DNA of 64,000 bases from positions 97,074 through 161,073 of the forward strand of contig JAQBPN010000019.1 of assembly GCA_028287505.1 (NCBI GenBank), given 5' to 3'. Each line of letters starts with the position of its first letter. The first letter of the stretch is position 1. This stretch comes from Fibrobacterota bacterium. Its GTDB lineage: Bacteria > Fibrobacterota > Fibrobacteria > UBA11236. The position numbers and the translations under genes were made by a program. This document shows positions 51,851-60,847 of this stretch, piece by piece. The notes under the pieces were generated by a model. The model worked only from the letters and a program-made list of their open reading frames with translations, was not told where the DNA came from and did not search any database.

Positions 51851-52952
51851 GTCCGTGCTGTTCCTGCTTTCCCGGGTGCTCGGGGGCAAGACCTTCAGTT
51901 CCCACCTCATGCGCGTGGTGGAGACCATGACGCACATCCAGCCGCATTTCGTGTTCCTGGAAGAGGAGGATTACGGCCGCTATCGCCAGAAAATCCCGTC
52001 CTGGAACCGCCTGTCGGGACTGTTCGTGGGACCGTCCATCCTGCGCTGGAAACTGCGCCGCGATCCTCCTCCCGCCTCTGACAAGGTTTTCGTGCAAAGC
52101 TTCGAACTGATACCCGCCCTGCAGGAAGTGGATCCCCTGGCGCCCGCCATCCTGGCCCACGATTCCACCAACGTGCTCTCCTACCGTCTCATCCGCGATA
52201 CCTCTCCCGGACCCGGCGCGAAGCTCCTGTGCGGCCTCAAATCCCTGTTGGTCACCCCGAACTACAAATCCGTGATCGGCCGCGCCCGCGCCTTCCTGCC
52301 CCGCACCCATTGGTGCGCGCGTTCCCTGGTGACGGATTTCGGCGTGGAGCCGGAGCGCATCATCGTGGCCCCCAGCGGCATCGATACGCAACTGTGGAGC
52401 CCGGATTGGTCGCGCGTGCGCGGGGAACCGCCCATCCTGCTCTGGGTGGGAAACGATTTCGCCCGCAAGGGCGGCGAGTTCCTCCTGGAAGTCTTCACCC
52501 GATTCCTCTTCCCGCGCGCCCGGCTGCGCATCGTTTCCAACGATCCCGCCATCAAAGGCCGCGCATGGCCAGCGGGGGTGGAGCATCTCCACGGGCTTGG
52601 CCATGGCAATCCCGCCGAAATCGTGGACGCATACCGCAGCGCGGACATCTTCGTCTTTCCCACCCGCAAAGAGCATATGGGCATGGTCCTGACCGAAGCG
52701 TGCGCGACGGGGCTTCCCATCGTGGCCACGGACGTGGGCGGCGTGCGCGAGGCCGTGCGCGAGGGCAAGAACGGGATCCTGCTCCCCTACGGAGCGGGCG
52801 CGGAGGAATGGGCGTCCGCCATCCTGGACCTGCTCGCCGACCCCGTCAAACGCGAACGGTTCGGCGTGTACAGCCGCGCCATCGCCGAGAACGAATTCTC
52901 CTTCGGGGTCCTGCGCGAACGGGTGAAAGCCGCTTTCGCCAAGCTGGCCTGA
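51837..52952 (+). CDS. Glycosyltransferase family 4
   Basis: The 371-residue GT-B enzyme has SVLFLLSRVLGGKTFSSHL at its start, IIVAPSGIDTQLWSP in the hinge, ILLWVGNDFARKGGEFLLEV in the donor domain, and FPTRKEHMGMVLTEACATGL as the E-x7-E region. Its ATG lies 14 bases inside the previous gene, showing tight coupling. It ends the three-gene transferase run. A GC-rich hairpin follows before the convergent Wza-like gene. Confidence 0.88.
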   Translation: MIRSESVLFLLSRVLGGKTFSSHLMRVVETMTHIQPHFVFLEEEDYGRYRQKIPSWNRLSGLFVGPSILRWKLRRDPPPASDKVFVQSFELIPALQEVDPLAPAILAHDSTNVLSYRLIRDTSPGPGAKLLCGLKSLLVTPNYKSVIGRARAFLPRTHWCARSLVTDFGVEPERIIVAPSGIDTQLWSPDWSRVRGEPPILLWVGNDFARKGGEFLLEVFTRFLFPRARLRIVSNDPAIKGRAWPAGVEHLHGLGHGNPAEIVDAYRSADIFVFPTRKEHMGMVLTEACATGLPIVATDVGGVREAVREGKNGILLPYGAGAEEWASAILDLLADPVKRERFGVYSRAIAENEFSFGVLRERVKAAFAKLA

Positions 52953-52989
52953 TACCAAGTCGGCATCACAGCGCCGGGCACGACGGACA

Positions 52990-53009
52990 ACGGGGCCGGA
53001 CCGCCCCGT
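52990..53009. terminator. GC-rich hairpin between convergent genes
   Basis: ACGGGGC-CGGACC-GCCCCGT gives a 7-bp perfect stem. It lies between the GT4 stop and the Wza-like stop. There is no T-run. Confidence 0.5.
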
Positions 53010-53023
53010 CGATAGCCCGCCGA

Positions 53024-53725
53024 TCAATTCCGGCTTCTGTCCGCCGTCAGGAAATAGATGGTCATGGCGTTGAGCACGATGGCCAGAGCGGTGCCCACCA
53101 GGGGAATGGCTTCCTTCATGGTGATGCGCTCGGGCACCGGAATCAGGATTTCATCTCCGGATACGATGCCCGCTTCCCGCAAGGTCATCCCCTGGCTGAT
53201 ATTGCGGGCAAGCTCGTCATTTATGTTCTTGCCAGCGCGCAGGTGGGAAGTCTTTTCCAGTTTGAAGGGGAGCAGGGGACCGCCGGCCAGATTGATGGCA
53301 TCATAGATCACCGCATCGGGCGAAGGGTAATAATACCCCGGCGTCTTGACGTTGCCCATGATGGCCACGCGGATGACGGGAATGGCCTGCACGTGCGTGT
53401 CCTTGAGGTAGGGGGCCCAGATGCCCGCGAGATACTGCTCGATGTTCTGCCGGTTCTTTCCAGCTATCACCACGCGCCCCGTGATGGGAAGGTCGGCCAT
53501 TCCCGTTCCATCGATGGGATATATACCCTTGAGGACGGACCCCGTGTCCGCCGGGATCACGATGCGGATGGCGTCGCCGGCCAGGAAGTCTTCGCGCGGA
53601 ACTTCCCGTTCCTTTGCCGCGTGGGCCGCGAAACCGGTGAGTCCGGGAAAGAGACTCAAGGCGAGGCAGAACGCGAAAAGCTTCGCGGAAATCCGCGGGT
53701 AATCGGTCTTAATGGTCCGTTTCAC
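53024..53725 (-). CDS. Polysaccharide export protein (Wza-like, SLBB domain)
   Basis: A 233-residue protein of the polysaccharide export family. It has a signal peptide (LFAFCLALSLFPGLTGFAAHA), the poly-export domain (FLAGDAIRIVIPADTG, GKNRQNIEQYLAGIWAPYL) and one SLBB-type domain (VAIMGNVKTPGYYYPSPDA). A C-terminal hydrophobic segment (IPLVGTALAIVLNAMTIYFL) then follows. No lipobox is visible, unlike classical Wza. GTG 53725 is chosen because GGAGG precedes it by four bases; the frame back to 53782 is not needed. It would form or join the outer-membrane channel with the tyrosine kinase encoded divergently at 53823. Confidence 0.85.
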   Translation of the reverse strand: MKRTIKTDYPRISAKLFAFCLALSLFPGLTGFAAHAAKEREVPREDFLAGDAIRIVIPADTGSVLKGIYPIDGTGMADLPITGRVVIAGKNRQNIEQYLAGIWAPYLKDTHVQAIPVIRVAIMGNVKTPGYYYPSPDAVIYDAINLAGGPLLPFKLEKTSHLRAGKNINDELARNISQGMTLREAGIVSGDEILIPVPERITMKEAIPLVGTALAIVLNAMTIYFLTADRSRN

Positions 53726-53822
53726 TGAGCCTCCGGGCGTTTGTGCATACCCTAAATTAAAACCTGTCCCGGGTGCATGCAAAAATTTTCATTCATTATT
53801 GAACATCGTGGAGTGAAAAAAA

Positions 53823-56312
53823 ATGGATCCGAAGGAGCCGAAGAAAAGGGAGCGTGGCCTCGATCTCGAGGAGTATCTCAATCCCAAGAGCAGTCTTTCC
53901 TCCCCGTCCACCTTCCTGCACGTTTTGTGGCTGAAGAAGTGGAAGCTGATCACCATCTGGGCGCTCATCGCCGTGCCCGCCGCCGTATTCCTCGCCTTCT
54001 ACGACATCCCCAAGACCTATTCCAGCGTGGCCTACCTGCGTTTTCCGCGCGTGACCGGAGGAACCCAGAACAACGTGGTGCGCGACGTATCCATGGGCGA
54101 AGCGGAATCGGTGGTGCGCCTGTTCCTGAGCCAGAAGGTTCTGGCCAAGACGCTGGATGAAATGGCCCTGCGCATGAACGTGTCGTCGAAGGACGTGTAC
54201 CGGAAACACGTGATCCAAAGCGTCTCCTATAGTGATCAGACCATGCCGGGGCGTTATCGCTTCGATTTCCCGGGGGACCGCCGCGTGCGCGTCCTCTACC
54301 GGCCCTGGCAATCGCGCACCTATCATGTGTTTTGGGACGGCAAGGCGGGCGCCGACAACAGCGTTCCCATTCCGGGAGGCCGCATCGCGTTCCGGGCCCC
54401 CCTGCTCGAGATTTCCAATGGATTCCAGGTGGACATGATCTTCCAGACGCCCGACGAGGCCCTGAAGGATTTCGCCGAGCGCCTTAAGGTCCAGCCGCTG
54501 GACAAGGGACAGGTGGCGGTCAATTATTCCATAGAGTTGCAGGACCGCGATCCGTTCCTGGTGGCCGACGTGCTGAACCACCTGACCGCGAATTTCATCC
54601 AGGTGTACACGGGCGACAATGAGAATCAGGATGCGGACATGCTCAAACAGATGAAGGAGAGCATCGCCTCCGCCCGCGACAACCTGAACAAGGCCCAGGA
54701 TCGCCTCGCCGAATTCTACAACAAGAACCAATCGCGCCTGGCCGTGAAGGAAGGCAATCCCTACGCCCTGGCCACCGCGCAGACCCAGAAATCCCAGATC
54801 GAGTCCAACCTCGATCGCCTCACGCAAAGCCTGGCGGGCAAGCCCAACGCCAGCGACGCGGACCAGGACAAATCCCTGTGGATGAGCGAAGTGCTGGCCC
54901 TGCTGAGCGGTCAGGGGGTCCAACGGGCGGAAGCCCTGCGCGGCCGGATCACGGAACTGGAGCAGAAAAAAGTGACCATGACCGCCACCTACAGCCCCGC
55001 CCACCCGTACGTCAAAGCGGTGGACGGGGAAATCGCCGACCTCTTCGCACCCGTGGCGCGCCTGGCCGACGAGACGCGCGCCCTCTACCAGACGCGCCTG
55101 TCCCAGACCGCTTCGGAAATCATGCGCAACCTGCCGGGAGGCGCGGGAGACATGTCCGTCACCATCGAGGCCAAGCGCCTGACCGATGATCGGGACAATG
55201 CCAGCAAGGCCCTGGAAGGCCTGCAGGGTGAATACGACCGCGCCAAGCTGAGCGCCGGACCCAACATGTTCCAGGTCAACGTCATGGACGCGGCCCGGCC
55301 GCCCCTTTACGAAGCGCCCAACCTGGGAACGCGCCTGGTCTTTTCCGCCGCCGCCGCCGTGCTGGCCCTTTTCCCGGGATTCATCTGGGCGCTGCTTTCG
55401 CAGATCCTCTTCCCGCGCATCTGGAACAAGGACGATGCGGAACGCAAATTGAAGGTCAAGGTGGCGGGCTCGCTTTTCCATATGGAAGACGGGCCCCGGC
55501 GCTTGCCTTCCGCTTTGTCCAAAGGCGGCCTGACCGTGGACGATCGCCTCTTGCACCACGGCCGCCTTTCCGGCTCCGCGGACGTGGAAGCCTATCGCGC
55601 GCTGCGGGTGGAACTGGAGCACCATTTCGATACGGAACAGGGCCGGGAGGGCATGTGCATCCTCGTCTCCAGCACCCAGCCCAACGAAGGCAAATCCCTG
55701 GTGGCCGCCAACCTGGCCGTTGGCTTCGCGCGCCGGGGCCGCCGCACGCTGCTGGTGGATGCGGATTTCCGCCATGGCCGCCAGGAGCGCCTCTTCGGCT
55801 ACGGCCCGCAACGCGGCCTCATCGACCTGCTGCGCAGCGGAGTGGATCCGGATTTCGGCAGGCGCGCCCATTCCATGCTGCTTCCCACCGTGCAGGCCAA
55901 CCTGGCTGTCATGCCCATGGGCGTCTACGACGAGTCCGCCACCGAAGCGGCGTACCGGGCGCCCATGGAATATTACCTGCAGATGATGAAGTCGGCGTAC
56001 GAAGTGGTGATCGTGGACGGGCCGCCCGTCATCGTCACCGCCGATCCCCTGAACTTCGCGCGCATGGCGCGGGGGGTCCTATATGTCCTGCGCTCCGGAC
56101 AGGTGTCCGCGCGGGAGGCCGCGCGCGCCCTGGAACCTTTCAAGGATCGCCAGTTCCCGCTGCTCGCCGTGGTCAACGGCATCCGCAAATCCCCGGCGGA
56201 CGACAACTACTATGCGCGCTACGGCTATTACTATGTGAACCCGGCCGTGAAACCCCTCCCCGCCGAGGAGATCAAAAAGTCCGACCCCTGGGAAACCCAC
56301 GTCGGGACCTGA
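53823..56312 (+). CDS. Polysaccharide chain-length determinant / tyrosine autokinase (Wzc-like)
   Basis: The 829-residue protein is a paralogue of the one at 28025. It has a membrane segment at residues 42-60, a long periplasmic coiled-coil region, a second membrane segment near 505-525, and a BY-kinase. The kinase has Walker A PNEGKSL near residue 620, Walker A' LLVDADFRHGR and Walker B VVIVDGPPVIVT. The Tyr cluster is YYARYGYYY. Both share IPK-Y, RFP-V and VRDV near residues 60-90. It is divergent from the Wza-like gene and probably its partner. Confidence 0.9.
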   Translation: MDPKEPKKRERGLDLEEYLNPKSSLSSPSTFLHVLWLKKWKLITIWALIAVPAAVFLAFYDIPKTYSSVAYLRFPRVTGGTQNNVVRDVSMGEAESVVRLFLSQKVLAKTLDEMALRMNVSSKDVYRKHVIQSVSYSDQTMPGRYRFDFPGDRRVRVLYRPWQSRTYHVFWDGKAGADNSVPIPGGRIAFRAPLLEISNGFQVDMIFQTPDEALKDFAERLKVQPLDKGQVAVNYSIELQDRDPFLVADVLNHLTANFIQVYTGDNENQDADMLKQMKESIASARDNLNKAQDRLAEFYNKNQSRLAVKEGNPYALATAQTQKSQIESNLDRLTQSLAGKPNASDADQDKSLWMSEVLALLSGQGVQRAEALRGRITELEQKKVTMTATYSPAHPYVKAVDGEIADLFAPVARLADETRALYQTRLSQTASEIMRNLPGGAGDMSVTIEAKRLTDDRDNASKALEGLQGEYDRAKLSAGPNMFQVNVMDAARPPLYEAPNLGTRLVFSAAAAVLALFPGFIWALLSQILFPRIWNKDDAERKLKVKVAGSLFHMEDGPRRLPSALSKGGLTVDDRLLHHGRLSGSADVEAYRALRVELEHHFDTEQGREGMCILVSSTQPNEGKSLVAANLAVGFARRGRRTLLVDADFRHGRQERLFGYGPQRGLIDLLRSGVDPDFGRRAHSMLLPTVQANLAVMPMGVYDESATEAAYRAPMEYYLQMMKSAYEVVIVDGPPVIVTADPLNFARMARGVLYVLRSGQVSAREAARALEPFKDRQFPLLAVVNGIRKSPADDNYYARYGYYYVNPAVKPLPAEEIKKSDPWETHVGT

Positions 56313-56318
56313 ATCCCC

Positions 56319-58085
56319 TTACCGGAAAAAACCGAACACGGACAGGACGCGGCGCAGGGACTTCCCTTGCAGGCGCCTGCCCCGGGCGTCGAACCCGGTG
56401 CGCTCCGTCGCGTTCCGGGCCGCATCGATGGGCGCGATGGAAAGGGCGGGACCCACGGTGATTTTTGCGGTCTTGCATATCGCGGGGCCGTCGTTGTCCA
56501 GGCATAGGCCGATTTTGAGCGGGCCCTCTCCCGCAGCGGACTTCAAGAGCAGTCCGTCCTCGCGCCAGGCCGTGTCCGCCTCCATGTCCGCAAGGGTCCA
56601 GGACCAGTTCAGCACGGAATCTTTGCTCGCCCTGATGGCGGCCAGGTTGCCGACCTTGGCCTTGAACAGCAGGGAATCCTTTCCGTTCCAGGTAAGGCCC
56701 GCGGGCAGGGTGAAGGTCGGTTCCGGAACGGCCTCCAGCACCGTCACATCGATGTCCTTGGAGACGGTAGCGTCCGCGTAACGGGCGTTGAAACGGTATT
56801 TGATGACGGATTCGCGGGTGACGCGTGGGAGGGCCACCCTCAGGGATTTCACTTCCGGGTCCAGGATCCTGGGGCCCGGACCCGAGATCACCTCCCAGTA
56901 ATACCCGCCCGCGCAATCCGCGGTCCCGCCCAGGTCGATCAGCGATCCTTCCGCCAGGGCGGTATCCTTGGGCGCGTCGAACCGGGCGGTGCACCCGCTT
57001 GCCGGCGGCAGGAATGCAAGCAGGGTCTGGGACGGATTCTGACTGGCATAGCTGAGTTTGATCCAGTCCGCGCTCCGGGCCCTTTTGCTCAAGCGCGCTT
57101 CGTCGATCTTGCCCTTGAAGTAGGCGTTGCCGGGCCAATTGGATTTGCCGATGTAATTGAGCAAGCGCTTCACGGGGATGAGAGTGTCGGCCTGTTTTTC
57201 CGAAGCCACCAGAACCCCGTTGCGATAGATGCTGGCCACCTTGTCCCCCACCGTCACCGCGAAGTATTGCCACTCCTCCGAGGCGAACGCCGATCGAGCG
57301 GCGACGCGCTTGCCTCCTGCGGTCCCGTTGTAGGTATCCAGCAGCAGATCGGAAGTGGTCAGGTAGCGCTGCAACACGATATTGTCCACCCCGGCCCCGT
57401 TGCCCATGTCCAGCAGGCGGCTCCAGTAGGCTTTGTCGGTGGGATTGGCCCATACCGAGTAGGTGAAGCCGCGGTTGAAGTCCGCGTATCCCTGGCCCAG
57501 ATTCAGATAGTCCCCGGTCCCGGCCCCGTCCAGGCTGTCCGCCATGCCGATGACGCCCGGGCGCGATTCGTCCCCGTCGTAATTCACGGGCGCCGCCGGC
57601 AATCCGCCCGGCACCGAGTTGGCGCGCGCCAGGGTGTCCGCGCTCCCGAGATGCCACACGCCTACGAAGCCGTCGGCGCTGTCGAACACGGCCGCCCCGT
57701 TTGAGCTGTCCGCGGCGTCGGCCTTGCCCCACAGCATGCGCAGGGATTGGTCGATGGTGTTGGCGCGGATGGAATCCATCAACACCCAGACTTCCGCCGC
57801 TGCCGCGGTGGAGTCCCAACGTTCAATCTGGTAGGGAAGATGCTTGCCGGCGGGATCGGCGAAGCGGATGTCCTGTCCTTTGCCCTGCGCCTCGGAAAAG
57901 GAAAAGTTGCCGGCGTTCAGCCGCACCAGCAGGGGAAACCGGTTCACCACGGTCGTCACGTAAGCGCCGTCGGGCGAAGTGTTGGTATACAGGTTGAGCG
58001 CATGGCCCCATTGGGAATAGTCGTCCGCGGATACGGACCCCACGGCCAGAACGGCCGCCATGCCGATTTGATATACTCTTGCCAT
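56319..58085 (-). CDS. Secreted DUF2341-LamG domain protein
   Basis: The 588-residue exported protein has a signal peptide (MARVYQIGMAAVLAVGSVSA) at ATG 58085; an in-frame GTG 58124 is less likely. A DUF2341 domain (residues 30-135: FPLLVRLNAGNFSF, QGKGQDIRFADPAGKHLPY) follows. Then comes a LamG-like concanavalin domain (residues 140-320: FVGVWHLG, FTYSVWANP, KGKIDEARLSKRARSADWI) and an Ig-like part. The C-terminus (FDARGRRLQGKSLRR) resembles a shortened sorting tail. The layout is common in Fibrobacterota secreted proteins. A tandem paralogue is next upstream. It probably binds glycan. It converges on the kinase gene, only six bases away. Confidence 0.85.
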   Translation of the reverse strand: MARVYQIGMAAVLAVGSVSADDYSQWGHALNLYTNTSPDGAYVTTVVNRFPLLVRLNAGNFSFSEAQGKGQDIRFADPAGKHLPYQIERWDSTAAAAEVWVLMDSIRANTIDQSLRMLWGKADAADSSNGAAVFDSADGFVGVWHLGSADTLARANSVPGGLPAAPVNYDGDESRPGVIGMADSLDGAGTGDYLNLGQGYADFNRGFTYSVWANPTDKAYWSRLLDMGNGAGVDNIVLQRYLTTSDLLLDTYNGTAGGKRVAARSAFASEEWQYFAVTVGDKVASIYRNGVLVASEKQADTLIPVKRLLNYIGKSNWPGNAYFKGKIDEARLSKRARSADWIKLSYASQNPSQTLLAFLPPASGCTARFDAPKDTALAEGSLIDLGGTADCAGGYYWEVISGPGPRILDPEVKSLRVALPRVTRESVIKYRFNARYADATVSKDIDVTVLEAVPEPTFTLPAGLTWNGKDSLLFKAKVGNLAAIRASKDSVLNWSWTLADMEADTAWREDGLLLKSAAGEGPLKIGLCLDNDGPAICKTAKITVGPALSIAPIDAARNATERTGFDARGRRLQGKSLRRVLSVFGFFR

Positions 58086-58179
58086 GCTGGTGAGAATGAT
58101 ACTCGGTCCGTTATCGGAGATCACACGGATTCACGCCCGGCCACGGGGCGGGAATGACCCCGTGTCCCAAGAAACCGGA

Positions 58180-60018
58180 CTATCGACTGGGGGCGGAAGG
58201 GGATGTGGAGAATCTGTGGGCGTAACCGGAGCGTTTGCTCCGCGCCGGATTGCCGGGAGGCAACGCGCGGCCCGCGGCATCGAATCCCGCGCGGGGAGCG
58301 GGAGCGTCGCCCGCTTTGGCGCGAGGCTTCAGGCCGGTGGGGATTTTCACGGAGACGATCATGCTCTTGCAGGTGGCCGGGCCGTTGTTGTCCAGACAGA
58401 GGTTCACGGTCATGTCGCCTTCCCCGGACGCCGACTTCAGCATCAGGCCGTCGTCGCGCCAGGCCGTGTCCGCGGCCAGGTCCCCGAGCACCCAGGAGAA
58501 ATGCAGATCCGGCTGCTTGCTGGCCTTCACGGCCGCAAGGTTGGAGATATCCGGTTTGATCATGAGCGAGTCCACGCCGTTCCAGTCCATCGTCGCGGGC
58601 AGGGTGAAAACCGGATCGGGAATGTCGGCGCGGATGGTGACGGTCACGTCCTGGTAGTGATCGGAATCCGGATAGCTGGCGCTGAACCGGTAGGTGAGGG
58701 AGGTATCATGGGCGATACGGGGGAGGAAGACCTGCAGGGCCTTGGATTCCGGATCCAGGATGCGCGGCACGGGTCCGGCGACGGCGGACCAGTTGTAGCC
58801 GGTGGCGCAATCGGCTGAACCGCTCAGGACCAGGGTGCTGCCTTCCGAAAGCGCCGTATCCTTCGACATCGAGAAACTCGGCACGCAGGTGACGGGCGGC
58901 ACCGGCGGGGTGAAGAAAACCAGATTCTGGGTGGGGCCCTGGTTGGCGTAGGCGAGTTTGATCCAGTCGGCGCTGCGGGCCACCTTGGAGAGCTGGGGTT
59001 CGTCCAACAGGCCTTCGAAATAGGCGCCCGCGCCCCAATCATTCCTTCCCATGTAATTGTAGGCGCGCCGCACCGGGGTGATGGCGTTGCCGGGATTGTC
59101 GTCGGAGGCGATCAAGGACCCGTTGCGGTAAAGGTTCATTTTGCCCCCCGCGACCGTCACCGTGAATTGCTGCCATTGCTTGGCGGGAAAACAGTTGTCC
59201 ACCTTGGTGGATCTTCCCAGCGCGTTGCCCTGGTAATTGTCATAGACGATGCTTTGGGAGGTCCCCGATCGCCGCAGGACCATTTCGTCCAGGCTGGGGC
59301 CATTGCCCATATCCAACAGCCGGGAGGAGTTCGCCGTGGAGGCCGGATTGCACCAGATGGAAAAAGTGAAGCCGGAGGAAAGTTCCGCGTACCCGTCCCC
59401 GAACTGGAGGTTGTCCCCGTAGGGCGCGTCGCCGTCCAGACTGTCGGCCACGCCGATGATGCCGGGCACGGTTTCGCCGCCGTCGAAATACAAAGGGTCC
59501 GCGTCCACGCCGCCCAGGACCGAATTCTTCCGCAAGGCCGTTCCCGATGATCCTCCCAGATGCCACACGCCCACGAACCCGTCGGCGCTGTCGAACACCG
59601 CGTTCCCATCGGAGCTGTCCCCGGCCGCGGGGTTTCCCCAATGCATGGTCAGGCTCTGGGTCTCGGAGTTCCCCTGCACGCTGTCCAGCTTCACCCACAC
59701 CTCGGCCAATGCCTTGGTGGAATCCCACCGGTCTATCTGGTAGGCGAGATGTTTTCCGTTGGAAGCCGAGAAGCGGATATCCTGGCCCTTGCCCCTGGCC
59801 TGCGAGAAGGTGAAATCGGCCGTCTTCAGGCGGACCAACACCGGGAAGTCCCGTACCGTGCCGGTTACGTTGGCCCCGTCGGGACTGGTCTTAAGGTAGA
59901 TGAGCGCGGATTTGCCCCATTGCGAATAGTCGTCCGCTTCCGCGCGGGCGCAAAAGCCCGCCATAAGGATCCCCAGGATCAACCCAGTCCGGAAATACGA
60001 TACCGATGCTGTTTTCAC
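58180..60018 (-). CDS. Secreted DUF2341-LamG domain protein, tandem paralogue
   Basis: A 612-residue paralogue of the neighbouring gene product. Order: signal peptide (VSYFRTGLILGILMAGFCARA), DUF2341 domain (FPVLVRLKTADFTFSQARG), LamG-like domain (FVGVWHLGGSS, FTFSIWCNP, GLLDEPQLSKVARSADWI), Ig-like region and a C-terminal FDAAGRALPPG tail. GTG 60018 is chosen because GGGAGG lies three bases upstream and it opens the signal peptide; the frame runs further up without a site. It may share a transcript with the downstream copy, as the gap is 94 bases. Confidence 0.85.
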   Translation of the reverse strand: MKTASVSYFRTGLILGILMAGFCARAEADDYSQWGKSALIYLKTSPDGANVTGTVRDFPVLVRLKTADFTFSQARGKGQDIRFSASNGKHLAYQIDRWDSTKALAEVWVKLDSVQGNSETQSLTMHWGNPAAGDSSDGNAVFDSADGFVGVWHLGGSSGTALRKNSVLGGVDADPLYFDGGETVPGIIGVADSLDGDAPYGDNLQFGDGYAELSSGFTFSIWCNPASTANSSRLLDMGNGPSLDEMVLRRSGTSQSIVYDNYQGNALGRSTKVDNCFPAKQWQQFTVTVAGGKMNLYRNGSLIASDDNPGNAITPVRRAYNYMGRNDWGAGAYFEGLLDEPQLSKVARSADWIKLAYANQGPTQNLVFFTPPVPPVTCVPSFSMSKDTALSEGSTLVLSGSADCATGYNWSAVAGPVPRILDPESKALQVFLPRIAHDTSLTYRFSASYPDSDHYQDVTVTIRADIPDPVFTLPATMDWNGVDSLMIKPDISNLAAVKASKQPDLHFSWVLGDLAADTAWRDDGLMLKSASGEGDMTVNLCLDNNGPATCKSMIVSVKIPTGLKPRAKAGDAPAPRAGFDAAGRALPPGNPARSKRSGYAHRFSTSPSAPSR

Positions 60019-60174
60019 GCGCCTCCCACCACCCGGTCGCCTCCAGGTTGCGGCACTGTTTAATATTATCACTTGGAAACGGGTCGGGGTTCCCAAATAC
60101 CGGAATCGGATCGGGCGCCGGATTCCCTATTCGAGTATTTTGGGAGCCTAAGCACCAGCCTGGAAGGAACGGAT

Positions 60175-60678
60175 ATGGACACGGACACGCTGAAGGCCAT
60201 GCAGGCCCCCTTAAAAGAGCGGTACAAACAGGAACCGGAAAGGGCCTTGGTCACTCTCAAAGCCCAATCCCGCATCTCCGAAGGCATCGCCTGCCGCCTG
60301 GAAACCGGCAAAGCCCTGGTGGAAGCGGGCCTCCATCCGGCCACCGGCGGTACCGGGGCCCAGGCTTGTTCCGGGGACATGCTCCTGGAAGCGCTCGCGG
60401 CCTGCGCGGGCGTGACCCTGCGCGCCGTCTCCACCGCCATCGGGGTCTCCCTCCGGGACGCCACCGTAACCGCCGAGGGACTGCTCGATTTCCGCGGCAC
60501 CTTGGGCGTCTCCAAGGAGGCTCCCGTGGGCTTCCGCGAGATCCGCCTGGCGTTCCACCTGGACACGGATGCATCGGATGAACAAGTGCAGACTTTGCTG
60601 AAGCTGACGGAGCGTTATTGCGTGGTGCTGCAGACCCTTAAGAATCCGCCCCAGTTCACGGTGACGCGCGAGCCTTAA
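60175..60678 (+). CDS. OsmC family protein
   Basis: A 167-residue protein of the OsmC/Ohr superfamily. Cys77 (LEALAACAGVTLRA) and Cys149 (LLKLTERYCVVLQTL) are the reactive pair that reduces organic hydroperoxides. Additional Cys40 and Cys65 are present. AAGGAACGG precedes ATG 60175; the frame is open upstream to 60073 but without a site. It stands alone after the DUF2341 genes (divergent) and before the HicB gene. Peroxidase function is expected from family only. Confidence 0.87.
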   Translation: MDTDTLKAMQAPLKERYKQEPERALVTLKAQSRISEGIACRLETGKALVEAGLHPATGGTGAQACSGDMLLEALAACAGVTLRAVSTAIGVSLRDATVTAEGLLDFRGTLGVSKEAPVGFREIRLAFHLDTDASDEQVQTLLKLTERYCVVLQTLKNPPQFTVTREP

Positions 60679-60783
60679 TTCAAACCCGCCCCGCCAGGAA
60701 CGTGGATGCCGTGGTTAGGGTCACGGATTTGCCCGCATTCCGGAGCTAAAACACCTCCTTCGCAATTCCATGGGAATTCGCGA

Positions 60784-60812
60784 TTTACAATACCACTTTA
60801 AGGTGGTATAAT
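60784..60812 (+). promoter_or_regulatory. Strong sigma-70 promoter of the HicB gene
   Basis: TTTACA (60784-60789), a 17-base spacer, TATAAT (60807-60812). The -10 box overlaps a near-perfect palindrome, so the gene is likely repressed by its own product. Confidence 0.75.
60790..60809. promoter_or_regulatory. Palindromic operator overlapping the hicB promoter
   Basis: ATACCACTTTAAGGTGGTAT: 18 of 20 positions are palindromic. It fills the spacer and part of the -10 box. A second symmetric site, AATTCC-ATG-GGAATT, lies just upstream at 60764-60778. This is where a HicB-type helix-turn-helix protein would be expected to bind. Confidence 0.65.
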
Positions 60813-60847
60813 GCAAGGAGGATGCCGAGAATATTGAGAGGTTTGGA

